Assembly: GCF_026339955.1 (NCBI RefSeq)
Contig: NZ_JAPEPW010000001.1
Coordinates: forward strand, 5,973,001 to 6,037,000
Direction: 5' to 3'
Length of the DNA stretch: 64,000 nucleotides
Source of the DNA: Streptomyces sp. NBC_01549
GTDB taxonomy: Bacteria; Actinomycetota; Actinomycetes; Streptomycetales; Streptomycetaceae
In this document: in pieces, positions 35,473 to 43,680 of the stretch
Numbering within the stretch: position 1 is the first letter of the stretch
Layout: every line of letters begins with the position of its first letter
The notes under the pieces: model-generated
Told to the model about the DNA's origin: nothing
Seen by the model: the letters and a program-made list of their open reading frames with translations, nothing else
Database searches by the model: none
Position numbers and translations under genes: made by a program

Positions 35473-36813
35473 ATGCAGCCCAACACTCTGCTCGACGCGA
35501 TACTCGACGAGGCCGGCATCTCGCACGCCGGGCTCGCCGCGCACGTCAACCAGGCGGGGAGGGCACGCGGCCTCGCGCTCAGATACGAACACACGGCCGT
35601 GGCACGGTGGTTGAAGGGCCAGCGTCCGCGTGGCCAAGTACCGGACCTGATCTGCGAAGTGCTCGCGGGGCGCCTGCACCGGCCCGTCACGCTCGACGAC
35701 ATCGGCCTCGGCGTGCCCGGCGAGCCGTCCGCCCCGCACGCCACCTCGCTCTCCGGCTTCGTGGAGCGTGCCACTGCCCTGTGGCGCTCCGACGAACAGC
35801 AGCGCCCGCACCTGCTCGGGGCCCCGGCGGTCACGGGGACGCCCGCCGTGATGCCCGTGTGGGAGTGGGAGAACCCGCCCGAGGACGTGGACGTCTCACG
35901 CGGCGGCCGCCACCACGTGAGTATGGCCGACATCGAGATGCTGCGCGCGGCCCGCGCCCACTACGAGCAGATGTACCGCAAGGCGGGCGGGGTGGCGACC
36001 CGCAGCCGGATCGTCGGTTTCCTCAACGCCGAGACCGCGCCCCTGCTGCGCGGCAGCTACCCCGACGCCACCGGCCGCCAGCTCCACCGAGCGACGGGCG
36101 GCCTGGTCGCCATCGCGGGCATCTGCGCCTACGACTCCGACGCGCACGGGCTCGCCCAGCGCTACTTCCACCAGGCACTGCGGCTGGCGAAGGCCAGCGG
36201 GGACCGGGGTCTTGGGGCGTACGTCATAGCTCTGCTGGTCAACCAGGCACTGTTCATGCGCGAGCACCGGCAGGCCGTCGCCTTCGCGGAGGCCGCGCTG
36301 CGCGCCGCGGGGCGGCACATCACCCCGGCGCTCGCCTCGGACCTCTACGCGATGCAGGCGAAGGCGTACGCACACCTCGGCGACGGCAGCAGCGCGCTGT
36401 CCTGCATTCGGCGTGCCGAACAGGCCGCCGAGCGCATCCGGCGCGGTTACGAACCCGATGAGACCGGCTATGTCCAGCCCGGTCTGGTCAACGTACAGGT
36501 GGCGGAGGCACTGCTGAGCCTCGGTGACCTGGTGGCCGCGGCGGCGCACGCCGAGGCGGCCGTGGACACTCCGGCGCACGACCGGGGGCGCGTGCACCGT
36601 CTCGCGATGCTCAGCCAGATCGAGCTGCGCCAGGGGAATGCCGACAAGGCGGTGGCCACCGCCGTCCAAATGGCCGAGCAGGCCCGGGGGATGGAGTCCC
36701 AGCGGCTGCGCGACAGACTGCGCGCGGTACGCGAACACCTGGTGCGCAGCGGCTGTGCGGGCACGGCCGAGGCCGCCGAACTCATCGACGGAGCACTGCG
36801 CGTACCGCTCTAG
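35473..36813 (+). CDS. NsdA-like regulator with TPR region
   Basis: This 446-residue protein has an N-terminal helix-turn-helix-like region (about 5-70; MQPNTLLDAILDEAGISHAG and TAVARWLKGQRPRGQVPDLI). A long helical array follows (about 180-440) consistent with tetratricopeptide repeats, for example YFHQALRLAKASGDRG and AEQARGMESQRLRDRLRA. It resembles the NsdA family of Streptomyces regulators that influence antibiotic production and sporulation. ATG 35473 gives the conserved N-terminus; the frame is open from 35404. Confidence 0.78.
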   Translation: MQPNTLLDAILDEAGISHAGLAAHVNQAGRARGLALRYEHTAVARWLKGQRPRGQVPDLICEVLAGRLHRPVTLDDIGLGVPGEPSAPHATSLSGFVERATALWRSDEQQRPHLLGAPAVTGTPAVMPVWEWENPPEDVDVSRGGRHHVSMADIEMLRAARAHYEQMYRKAGGVATRSRIVGFLNAETAPLLRGSYPDATGRQLHRATGGLVAIAGICAYDSDAHGLAQRYFHQALRLAKASGDRGLGAYVIALLVNQALFMREHRQAVAFAEAALRAAGRHITPALASDLYAMQAKAYAHLGDGSSALSCIRRAEQAAERIRRGYEPDETGYVQPGLVNVQVAEALLSLGDLVAAAAHAEAAVDTPAHDRGRVHRLAMLSQIELRQGNADKAVATAVQMAEQARGMESQRLRDRLRAVREHLVRSGCAGTAEAAELIDGALRVPL

Positions 36814-36920
36814 ACCACCGATCCCCACCGCCGCACCGTGCACTGTGCGCTGCTGTGCGCCTGCTGTCAGGACGCTCCTGCTGCGATATTGCCATCTACT
36901 CGGCGGAAGGTGGCAGAACC

Positions 36921-37496
36921 GTGCAGTGGACGAAACAGAACGAACAAACTGTGTACGCAAACCGCTGGTTCAGCGTCAATCTCGCAGATGTCGAGCTGCC
37001 GGACGGTCGGCACCTCGATCACTTTTTGATACGGCTGCGTCCCGTGGCCGTGGCCACGGTGGTGAACGAGGCCAATGAGGTGCTGCTCCTGTGGCGGCAC
37101 CGCTTCATCACCGACAGCTGGGGCTGGGAACTCGCGGCGGGCGTCGTCGAGGACGGCGAGGACATCGCCGTCGCGGCGGCCCGCGAACTCGAGGAGGAGA
37201 CCGGCTGGCGACCGGGACCCCTGCGCCATCTGATGAGCGTCGAGCCCTCCAACGGGCTCACCGACGCCCGGCACCACATCTTCTGGGCCGACGAAGGCGC
37301 GTACATCGGACACCCCGTGGACGACTTCGAGTCCGACCGTCGGGAATGGGTTCCCTTGAAGCTCGTTCCCGACATGGTCGCCCGCGGCGAGGTCCCGGCC
37401 GCCAATATGGCTGCCGCGCTACTCCTCCTGCATCACCTCAGGCTCGGGCAGGACGCCTTGCCCCGATCCATCCCTCCACGGCGTCCTGAACGCTAG
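36921..37496 (+). CDS. Nudix hydrolase
   Basis: This 191-residue ADP-ribose pyrophosphatase-like Nudix protein has the box GVVEDGEDIAVAAARELEEE followed by TGW, matching G-x5-E-x7-REUXEE-x-G. GTG 36921 (VQWTKQNEQTVYANRWF) has a GGAAGG ribosome binding site; the longer frame from 36855 lacks one. The family hydrolyses nucleoside diphosphate derivatives. It lies 107 bp after the NsdA-like gene. Confidence 0.88.
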   Translation: MQWTKQNEQTVYANRWFSVNLADVELPDGRHLDHFLIRLRPVAVATVVNEANEVLLLWRHRFITDSWGWELAAGVVEDGEDIAVAAARELEEETGWRPGPLRHLMSVEPSNGLTDARHHIFWADEGAYIGHPVDDFESDRREWVPLKLVPDMVARGEVPAANMAAALLLLHHLRLGQDALPRSIPPRRPER

Positions 37497-37500
37497 TCGG

Positions 37501-37758
37501 CTAGCGTCCGAGAGCCTGCCAGACCGCCACGGCGAGGGCGCCCACGGCCGTGAGGGCCGCGATCGCCGGCAGTGGCCAGCGGGTGTGTTCAAGGGCGACG
37601 ACCCGTGCGCTCAGGTCGTCGAGTTCCTTGGCGGTCTGTTCGGCGCGGTGACTGAGCAGGGCGTGCCCTCCCTCGACACGTGCGTATGCCACGTCGAGGC
37701 GACGGCGTAACTCTGCGAGTTCTCCATGGACCACGGGATGCTCCGGGTCGACGGTCAC
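37501..37758 (-). CDS. Small coiled-coil membrane protein
   Basis: This 85-residue protein has a predicted coiled coil (about 10-55; LAELRRRLDVAYARVEGGHAL and KELDDLSARVVALE). A C-terminal membrane helix follows (about 62-82; LPAIAALTAVGALAVAVWQA). GTG 37758 is preceded by AAGGAGCGG. Function is unknown. It converges with the Nudix gene, ending 4 bp from its stop. Confidence 0.65.
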   Translation of the reverse strand: MTVDPEHPVVHGELAELRRRLDVAYARVEGGHALLSHRAEQTAKELDDLSARVVALEHTRWPLPAIAALTAVGALAVAVWQALGR

Positions 37759-37886
37759 GGGTCCGCTCCTTTCCGTAGTCGTCACATCCCTTGGATGCGC
37801 ACGGAAAGTCAACTCGCCTGGTGGACGCGTGGGGAGCGTGTGCGAGGGGCATATGCGAGCCCGGCGCGCACACGGCGTGTGAATGG

Positions 37887-37922
37887 CGCGGGCCCGGCAC
37901 CGCAACAGGTGCCGGGCTCGCG
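37887..37922. terminator. Strong hairpin terminator
   Basis: GCCCGGCACC (37892-37901) pairs with GGTGCCGGGC (37908-37917). The stem extends through CGCG/CGCG after one mismatch. It sits just downstream of the truncated dehydrogenase gene on the minus strand and probably served that gene. Confidence 0.8.
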
Positions 37923-37947
37923 GAAGCCTGAGTTTTACCGTACGTGA

Positions 37948-38079
37948 TCAGGCGTACGTGTAGAAGCCCGAGCCGGACTTCCGGCCGAGCCGGCCCGCGT
38001 CGACCATGCGCTGGAGCAGCGGGGGAGCGGCGTAGAGCGGCTCCTTGTACTCCTCGTACACGTTGTCAGTGTGCGCGAT
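37948..38079 (-). pseudogene. 3-hydroxyacyl-CoA dehydrogenase C-terminal stub
   Basis: In the minus-strand frame ending at TGA 37948 the last 40 or so codons read YEEYKEPLYAAPPLLQRM then VDAGRLGRKSGSGFYTYA. This is the C-terminus of a 3-hydroxybutyryl-CoA dehydrogenase-type enzyme. Homology stops at about 38060-38079, where integrase-associated DNA begins. The rest of the gene (about 240 residues) is absent, so this is a core gene cut by insertion or deletion. Confidence 0.8.
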
Positions 38080-38099
38080 TACCGCTGCCACCTGCGGTT

Positions 38100-38455
38100 T
38101 CATGGCCTGTTCTGGGTCTGTGGGGCGCCCAGGGAGTCCTCAGGGACATTCGGTTGTGGATCTTGATCGAACCACTCGTCCATGGCGGCGAGGCCCCGCT
38201 TGCCCGCCCCCGGCATGAAGTGAGCGTAGTGCGTCAGCGTGGTCTGCGGCGAGGCATGCCCGAGCCACTCCGACACGCTCACGATCGACTCGCCAGCCTC
38301 AAGCTGGGTACTCGCGTACGTGTGCCGGAGGACGTGGAACATGTCCTCGCGGGAGAGTTCGTAGACGGGGTACCGACGGCTGCGACCTCCGTACATCTCA
38401 GCTTTCTCGCCGACCTTCTTCACGACACCGGCCGCCGCGAGTGCGGGCTTTTCCC
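38100..38455 (-). pseudogene. Tyrosine integrase C-terminal fragment
   Basis: The fragment retains the catalytic region of a phage/ICE-type tyrosine recombinase: FHVLRHTYASTQLEAG (H-x-x-R), VSEWLGHASPQTTLTHYAHF (LGH and the nucleophile Tyr). It lacks the N-terminal arm-binding and core domains, including the first catalytic Arg. It abuts an IS3 fragment at about 38455 and the dehydrogenase stub at about 38080, so it marks an integration end. Confidence 0.82.
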
Positions 38456-38772
38456 AGGAACTCGGTCTTCATGCGGAGTTCCCGGTTCTCGCGTTCCAGT
38501 TCGCGCAGGCGGCCACGTTCGCTGATGTTCAGCGGAGGCTCCTCCCCGGCGTGCTCCTGCCGGTACCGGCTGACCCAGGTGTCCAGCGTTCCCTCGTTCA
38601 CTTGTACTCTCGGGCGACCTCGGCAATCGGGCGGGACCCCACGACCAACATCTTGACCGCCGCGTCCCGAAATTCAGGACTGAACTTCCTACGCTTCTGT
38701 GCCATGTGCTCTCTCCGCCGTTCTGGACTTCGATCCTATGGGGACGCTGTCCGAGAACTTCGGGGCCCCTCA
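38455..38772 (-). pseudogene. IS3-family orfA, frameshifted and truncated
   Basis: From ATG 38705 the frame reads MAQKRRKFSPEFRDAAVKML and IAEVAREYK before a stop at 38598. One base out of frame it continues NEGTLDTWVSRYRQEHAGEE and RELERENRELRMKTEFL. This is the helix-turn-helix plus leucine-zipper OrfA of an IS3 element, broken by an indel near 38600 and cut off at about 38455. The end sequence TGAGGGGCCCCGAAGTTC, read on the minus strand from 38772, is a plausible terminal inverted repeat. Confidence 0.82.
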
Positions 38773-38842
38773 ATGGAACCGTGGTTGGCGCTGAGAAGGG
38801 TCTTGAGCGGTTAGAGGCCCACGGCGGCATCGCAAGGGAAGG

Positions 38843-38981
38843 TCACGCGGACGCGGTCTGTTCAGCCTCGGCGAAGGCCCGGTACAGCGAGGCGACCGAC
38901 GGGTGCTTGTCCTTGTTCTTGCCGGTCTTGATGGTGAGCTTCTTCGCGATGTAGGGGACCAGCCCTTGGTCGTCGGGTGAA
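38843..38981 (-). pseudogene. C-terminal fragment beside the intron 3' end
   Basis: In one minus-strand frame ending at 38843 the sequence reads LVPYIAKKLTIKTGKNKDKH and PSVASLYRAFAEAEQTASA. It looks protein-coding but has no start; its upstream part meets the group II intron 3' end. It is not the expected remainder of IS3 orfB, so the junction is rearranged. I do not recognise the family. Confidence 0.4.
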
Positions 38982-39036
38982 GTAGGCCGCCGACGAGGTG
39001 CCCGTGGCACGGGTCCTTTTCCGACGGCCCCTTCCC

Positions 39037-39070
39037 GAACGGAACGTGCCCGTTTCCGGGCATTCCGCTC
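39037..39070 (-). ncRNA. Group II intron domain V
   Basis: On the minus strand, GAGCGGAAT-GCCCG-GAAA-CGGGC-ACGTTCCGTTC folds into a 34-nt hairpin with a GAAA tetraloop and a 2-nt-type bulge. This is the catalytic domain V of group II ribozymes. Its position shortly after the maturase stop codon is as expected. Confidence 0.8.
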
Positions 39071-39078
39071 TCCAGCGG

Positions 39079-40866
39079 TCACGTCCGCAGTGGCTGAGAA
39101 ACGCGCCCGGCATGGACCGAGACATGGCAAGTCCGGCAGAGCACAAGCGTCTTGCGCCTCCTCCGGGCCATGAGCTGGATCCAGGCGGGCTTGTCCCGAC
39201 GTCCGGGCTGTTTGAGGTCTGCGAGGTGGCGGATGTGGTGGACCTCCAGATCCGTGCGGGTCTCGCAGAGCTCGCAGTACTCGGCCAGGAGCCGTTTGAT
39301 CAGCTCGTTGTAGGCGGGTGCTGTCACCGGCCGGACGTCGGCGAGCGTGGCGGTGCGCTCTCGTTTGAGTGGGATCCCGCCGAAGCGGGCGACCAGCGGC
39401 TTCTTCCCCTCCTTGCGTTCGACCGTGACCTGTAGACAGCGGCGTGGGCCGTGCGGTGTCTCGACGGTTGCCCGGAATTTCCGAGACATCTTCCGGACCG
39501 TGCTGCGGTATTTGCAGGCCAAGGTCTTCAGCAATGAGGTCTCCATGATCCAGTGGAGCTTGCTCAGACGGTGCACGTTCTGGGCGAGGAGGTAGTACTG
39601 GATGAGACCCCGGTACTCGGCCTGGTACTTCGCGACGATGGAGAAGTCCTCGTCGTGAAGCAGTACTCCACGCGGAGCCGGTTTTCCCTTCTTCTTGTAG
39701 AGCGCGGACTTGGTGCGGATCACCTGCTCGGGCACGAAGAGCCCGGGTGTGCCGTTGATCGACCGACGTCCATCGGTGATCTTTGTGTCGGCATGCAGAG
39801 CCCGGATCTCATAGCCCAGGAAGCGCGCCGCCTGGCTGGTGGCGTGCGTGATCAGCGTCTTGGACTCGGATAATTCCAGCCTGAGTTGCTCACGCAGGAA
39901 GGCCCTGATCTTCGACGTGATGTCCTGGGCTTCGCGCTTGGAACCGGCGAACCCCAGCAGGAAGTCGTCGGCGTAACGGACATAGCGCAACCGCCGATAG
40001 CTCGGATCGTTCGGGTCGCCGTAGGGCAGGGAACGCTGCTGGTGTCGCAACACCCGCACCGCCTCCCGGTCCTGGTGGCGTCGTGCCTTCGCGATCGCGT
40101 GCTGAACGGTTAGATATGCCGGATTCGGCCGACGACGGTCCCCGAGGTTGTATTCCGGCAGCAGGGACTGTTCAACGAACCGGTCCAGTCGGTCCAGGTA
40201 GATATTGGACAGGATCGGGGAAGCCACCCCGCCCTGCGGTGAACCGCTGAGCGTGGCGTTCCACTTCCAGTCCTCCAGATACCCGGCCTTGAGCATGCGG
40301 CTGATCAGCCGCAGGAACCGGCCATCGTGGATTTTCTCTCCCAGAACCTTGAGCATCACCTCGTGGTCCAGGCTGCCGAAGCAGTCGGAGATGTCGCCCT
40401 CGATGAACCAGTGCACTCCCCGCCAGGTCCGTGCCACTTCCGTCAGCGCGGTGTGGCAGCCCCGTTGGGGGCGGAAACCGTGGGAGCGATCGGAGAACTG
40501 GACGTCGTAGTACGCCTCCAGGAGGAGACGGACCGCCTCGGCGACCAGCTTGTCCGACCAGGTCGGCAATCCGAGCGGGCGTTTCTTCGTTGATCCCTTC
40601 TTCTCGATGTAGACCCGCCGGGCCGGAGACCATCGGTAGCGTTCGGCGCGTAAGGCGTCGATGATGCTGTCGATCTTCTCCAGCGACATGTCGTCTGCGG
40701 TTTCCGCGCTGACCCCGGGTGTCATCGCACCCTTGTTGGCGTAGATGCGCCCATAGGCCAGCAGATACAACTGAGGGTTGAACAGCTGCCGATAGAGCCT
40801 TTCCACCGGCAGTCCTCGCTCCCCTCGCTTGCGGATGACGTCCAGCACCGTTCCGGCGTTTTGCAT
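39079..40866 (-). CDS. Group II intron reverse transcriptase/maturase with HNH endonuclease
   Basis: This 595-residue multifunctional protein has reverse transcriptase blocks (RT-0 region FNPQLYLLAYGRIYANKGA; FIEGDISDCFGSLDH; GSPQGGVASPILSNIYL; catalytic RYADDFLLG). A maturase X domain follows (about 370-470; SIVAKYQAEYRGLIQYYLLA), then an HNH endonuclease (about 535-590; CELCETRTDLEVHHIRHL and CRTCHVSVHAGR). All catalytic motifs look intact, so the element may still splice and move. It is encoded within intron domain IV. Its GC content is somewhat lower than the core genes. Confidence 0.93.
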   Translation of the reverse strand: MQNAGTVLDVIRKRGERGLPVERLYRQLFNPQLYLLAYGRIYANKGAMTPGVSAETADDMSLEKIDSIIDALRAERYRWSPARRVYIEKKGSTKKRPLGLPTWSDKLVAEAVRLLLEAYYDVQFSDRSHGFRPQRGCHTALTEVARTWRGVHWFIEGDISDCFGSLDHEVMLKVLGEKIHDGRFLRLISRMLKAGYLEDWKWNATLSGSPQGGVASPILSNIYLDRLDRFVEQSLLPEYNLGDRRRPNPAYLTVQHAIAKARRHQDREAVRVLRHQQRSLPYGDPNDPSYRRLRYVRYADDFLLGFAGSKREAQDITSKIRAFLREQLRLELSESKTLITHATSQAARFLGYEIRALHADTKITDGRRSINGTPGLFVPEQVIRTKSALYKKKGKPAPRGVLLHDEDFSIVAKYQAEYRGLIQYYLLAQNVHRLSKLHWIMETSLLKTLACKYRSTVRKMSRKFRATVETPHGPRRCLQVTVERKEGKKPLVARFGGIPLKRERTATLADVRPVTAPAYNELIKRLLAEYCELCETRTDLEVHHIRHLADLKQPGRRDKPAWIQLMARRRRKTLVLCRTCHVSVHAGRVSQPLRT

Positions 40867-41398
40867 TACGCATACCTCCCTTCACTGGACGTCTGGACTA
40901 CCTGTGCCCCTTCGCCCTGCGGCCGGCTTTCCCGGCCCCCTTGGTGGGACGTGACCCCCACGAGTACTACGAGCACTCCGTCGCCATAGGGCTCGCGCCC
41001 CGTAGGCGATCCCGCGGTACGTCTTCGTCGTACGTATCGAGCGCGACACAGGCCGCCCACTCATCCCCTTGGCCGCCCTCGCTGGGCGGTGCCACCGTCA
41101 TGGAGGTTGCCCCGGACTATCTGCCATTCCGAAACATGACGAGGCGTCGGTTTCAAGCGTCATTCCGACGGGCGATCACTTACGCCGCTGGAGATTGGAC
41201 TTCAAGCAATCAAGCCTTGGCCATATCGCGCAGGTCTTGCGACACCCCGCCCTGGACACCTCCGGACGGTCACCGCTTCCCCGGCATGCTCTGGTCCCCT
41301 TCGCGCTTTCGCGTCCGGGTAAGCCGGGCGACCTAAGAACGTTCCTCCAAGTTCCTCCCTACTGCATAGGGGATACGACAAAGCGCCTCACGGCGCAC

Positions 41399-41690
41399 GA
41401 GATAGGTGATGTCGCCGACGAGCTTCGTGCCGGGCCGCTTCGCGGTGAAGTCACGGCCGACCAGGTCCGGGGCAGGGGCGGCCTTGGTGTCCTGCTTGGT
41501 CAGGTGGCGGCACCTGCGGCGGGTGACGCCTCGGATGTCACTCTCGCGCATGATCCGCTCGACCCTCTTCCTGTTGACCGTATGGCCGCCTCGCCGCAGG
41601 GCGGCGTGCACGCGCGGGGCGCCGTAGGCGCCCCGGGAAGAGGCATGGTTCTCGCGGATCTCCCCGGCCGGCGCGTCCTCGAACGTGCCG
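41399..41690 (-). pseudogene. IS3-family orfB fragment (5' exon of the intron)
   Basis: Minus-strand codons read SRGAYGAPRVHAALRRGGHT, RVERIMRESDIRGVTRRRCR, then VGRDFTAKRPGTKLVGDITY and L. This is the HTH_21 linker and start of the integrase core of an IS3 OrfB. The frame ends exactly where the group II intron begins at 41398. The N-terminus (before about 41690) and the DDE core are missing. Confidence 0.82.
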
Positions 41691-42327
41691 CCGGTCAGGG
41701 ACTGCGGGGGCAGGCTGCCTGACCGGGCGAGCCCGCTACGCCAACAGTCTCGCTCAACTGGGAGACGGGCTCCGACGCCCGCAGACACATTCGGCCCAGC
41801 ACCCCGCCAGTGACGTGGTCGAACCATAGGCGCTCACGAGTGCCCAGACGGCCCAAGAGCGACGACGCCTCGCGCACCATCGCCGTCGCCTGGTGGAAGG
41901 CGTGGGCGGTGGTGGCCGCGCGGTCGGCCGAGCGCAGGGACCGGGCGAGTTCCGGGAAGGGGAGGAGGAGCCGACGCCGAGGACAACGTCGTCGGGAAGG
42001 TCCGGGGAAGCCCCAAGTACGCTGGTGGGCACGGCATGCTGCTGATCCAACTCGCCGGGCCGAACCGCGGCGAGCCGTGGGCTTGTCCAGCAGCGGGACT
42101 CCCGATGATCTTCTTGCTCGACACAAGCTGATCTCTCAGGACGTCCCGTTGCGGCATTCACCAGGGCTTGACCTGCGACTCAACACTCAAACGCAACGGT
42201 GTTGGCGGCAAGGCGGTCACCCGATCATGAATTCTGGCTCGCACGCGAGGAGGAAGGCCGCGACTCGGCCGTGGTGCCGCGTGCATGACGAGCGCGACGC
42301 CACGGCCGGTCGGGCCCCATGCGTCGG
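41691..42327. other. Unassigned remnants
   Basis: No intact gene is visible. On the minus strand, two out-of-frame pieces (HAVPTSVLGASPDLPDDVVL and FPELARSLRSADRAATTAHA... FDHVTGGVLGRM) have protein-like composition and could be a frameshifted regulator remnant, perhaps PucR-like. On the plus strand, HEFWLAREEEGRDSAVVPRA ends at a stop near 42290 and may be another stub. The stretch is best read as deletion debris between the mobile elements and the biosynthetic operon. Confidence 0.4.
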
Positions 42328-42840
42328 TTACGCCTCAGCCTCCGCCTTAACGCCGGCCAGCGTCGTCTCGATGCCGGTGCGCAGTCGGGCCAGTCGGCCG
42401 TCGATGATCTGTTCCTCCTGCTCCGGGTACTTCTCGACGAAGTCCTGCAGCGGGCCGCGGGCGGTGCCGAGCCGCATGCCGTGCTGCAGGCGCGTACCGG
42501 TCCCGTCCGCGACCGGCTCCAGCGTGTATGCCCAGAAGGCCAGCGGTTCGCCGTGGCTGCGGTCGTTGTAGTAGACAACCTCCCACCGGAAGGTGCGCTG
42601 CTCCTCCAGTGCTGCGACGCGGCTGACGGTGTGCCACTCCCCGAGCCCGGCATTGCGGTTGCGGCCGGAGAAGTACGCGCCGACGGCCGGTCCCTCGGCC
42701 CCGTCCAGCCACTCCACTTCCTGCAGTTCGGGGCTGTGCCGGGCCGAGGTGGCGATGTCCGACACCAGCCCCCACACCCGCTCCGGTGGAGCGGCGATCT
42801 CGATCTCGCACTCCACGTGGGGACCATCGGCAAGACGCAT
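42328..42840 (-). CDS. SRPBCC (START-like) protein
   Basis: This 170-residue protein has the SRPBCC/polyketide cyclase-dehydrase fold: ECEIEIAAPPERVWGLVSDI at the start, a central RTFRWEVVYYND strand region and a C-terminal helix of about 40 residues. Family members bind hydrophobic ligands, and some act as aromatase/cyclases. ATG 42840 follows GGAAGG. It is the last gene of the long minus-strand biosynthetic run, 89 bp after the PPTase, so a role in binding or folding the acyl product is possible but unproven. Confidence 0.75.
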   Translation of the reverse strand: MRLADGPHVECEIEIAAPPERVWGLVSDIATSARHSPELQEVEWLDGAEGPAVGAYFSGRNRNAGLGEWHTVSRVAALEEQRTFRWEVVYYNDRSHGEPLAFWAYTLEPVADGTGTRLQHGMRLGTARGPLQDFVEKYPEQEEQIIDGRLARLRTGIETTLAGVKAEAEA

Positions 42841-42929
42841 TGCTTCAACCTTCCGAGACAGGACCGTTCCGTTTGCGGCTTCGGCCAGAGTTGTTGATGT
42901 TGTTCCGAGAGCCGGCGTCACTGTGGTGA

Positions 42930-43676
42930 TCACGCCGTCGCGTCCACCGTGACCGCGGTCGCGACGACTCCCCGGGCGATACGCCACCGCCCCGACACCG
43001 CCGTGAACGGCCCGGGCCGCGACACGGCAGCATTGAAACCCCCGGCGCGGTCGTGGTCCGCCCACAACTCCACTTCGGCCTCGAGGAAGCCTAGTTCGCA
43101 GCGGGCCAGCGGATACCACGCCTTGAAGACCGCCTCCTTCGCGGAGAACAACAGGCACCCCCAGGACACCTCCGGCCATCGCTCCGAGAGCAGCTTCAAG
43201 TGGTCGTGCTCACTGGGGCCCGCCACCATCTCCAGTGCCTCCGCCGACAGCCGGGCATGCGGCTCGGCGTCGATCCCCACCGCGGCCACGCCCGCTTCCG
43301 CGCGGGCAGCCGCCGCCGCCCGGTATCCAGTGCAGTGCGTCATCGCCCCTACGACGCCCGGCGGCCACCCCGGTTCACCCCGCGCACCCGGCACCAAGGG
43401 CACCGGCGACACCCCCAGGACTCGCAATGACCGCCGGGCAAGCACCCTTACACCCGCGAACTCCCGCCGACGCTTGTCCATCGCCTTGTCCACGACCCGC
43501 GCCTCGACGGGAAACAGCGCCCTTCTCCAGTCCCCCTCCCACTCCCCGAACGACTCCATGGCCACCACCTGCGGCGGGAGCAGGGACGCCATCAACCCGG
43601 TTCCAGGGGACGCAGGGGACGCAGGGGACACGGGAAACACAGGTGCTCGGTCGGGTTCGTGCCGGTGGATGTTCAA
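42930..43676 (-). CDS. 4'-phosphopantetheinyl transferase
   Basis: This 248-residue Sfp/EntD-type PPTase has the metal/CoA-binding motifs VGIDAEPH and FSAKEAVFKAWYP. It attaches phosphopantetheine to carrier proteins, here most likely Ser45 of the operon's own ACP. ATG 43676 lies 4 bp after the carboxylase alpha-subunit stop. Residue 29 is an alternative start because the first 28 residues are Pro/Ser-rich. Confidence 0.9.
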   Translation of the reverse strand: MNIHRHEPDRAPVFPVSPASPASPGTGLMASLLPPQVVAMESFGEWEGDWRRALFPVEARVVDKAMDKRRREFAGVRVLARRSLRVLGVSPVPLVPGARGEPGWPPGVVGAMTHCTGYRAAAAARAEAGVAAVGIDAEPHARLSAEALEMVAGPSEHDHLKLLSERWPEVSWGCLLFSAKEAVFKAWYPLARCELGFLEAEVELWADHDRAGGFNAAVSRPGPFTAVSGRWRIARGVVATAVTVDATA

Positions 43677-43680
43677 CGCT

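Larger units (their letters stand above)
38982..41398 (-). mobile_element. Group II intron in IS3 orfB remnant
   Basis: On the minus strand the intron starts GTGCG at 41398, the canonical 5' end, directly after the Leu codon of GDITYL in an IS3 orfB fragment. About 530 nt of ribozyme sequence precede the maturase ORF. After the ORF a 34-nt domain V-like hairpin (39037-39070) and a domain VI-like stem lead to a 3' end near 38982 (CCTAC, consistent with AY). Total length is about 2.4 kb. The exact 3' boundary is uncertain by a few bases. Confidence 0.82.

Noticed and set aside
40866..41398. Separate genes in the 530 bp before the maturase ORF
   Set aside because: This is the structured 5' part of the group II intron; open frames there have no homology-like features.
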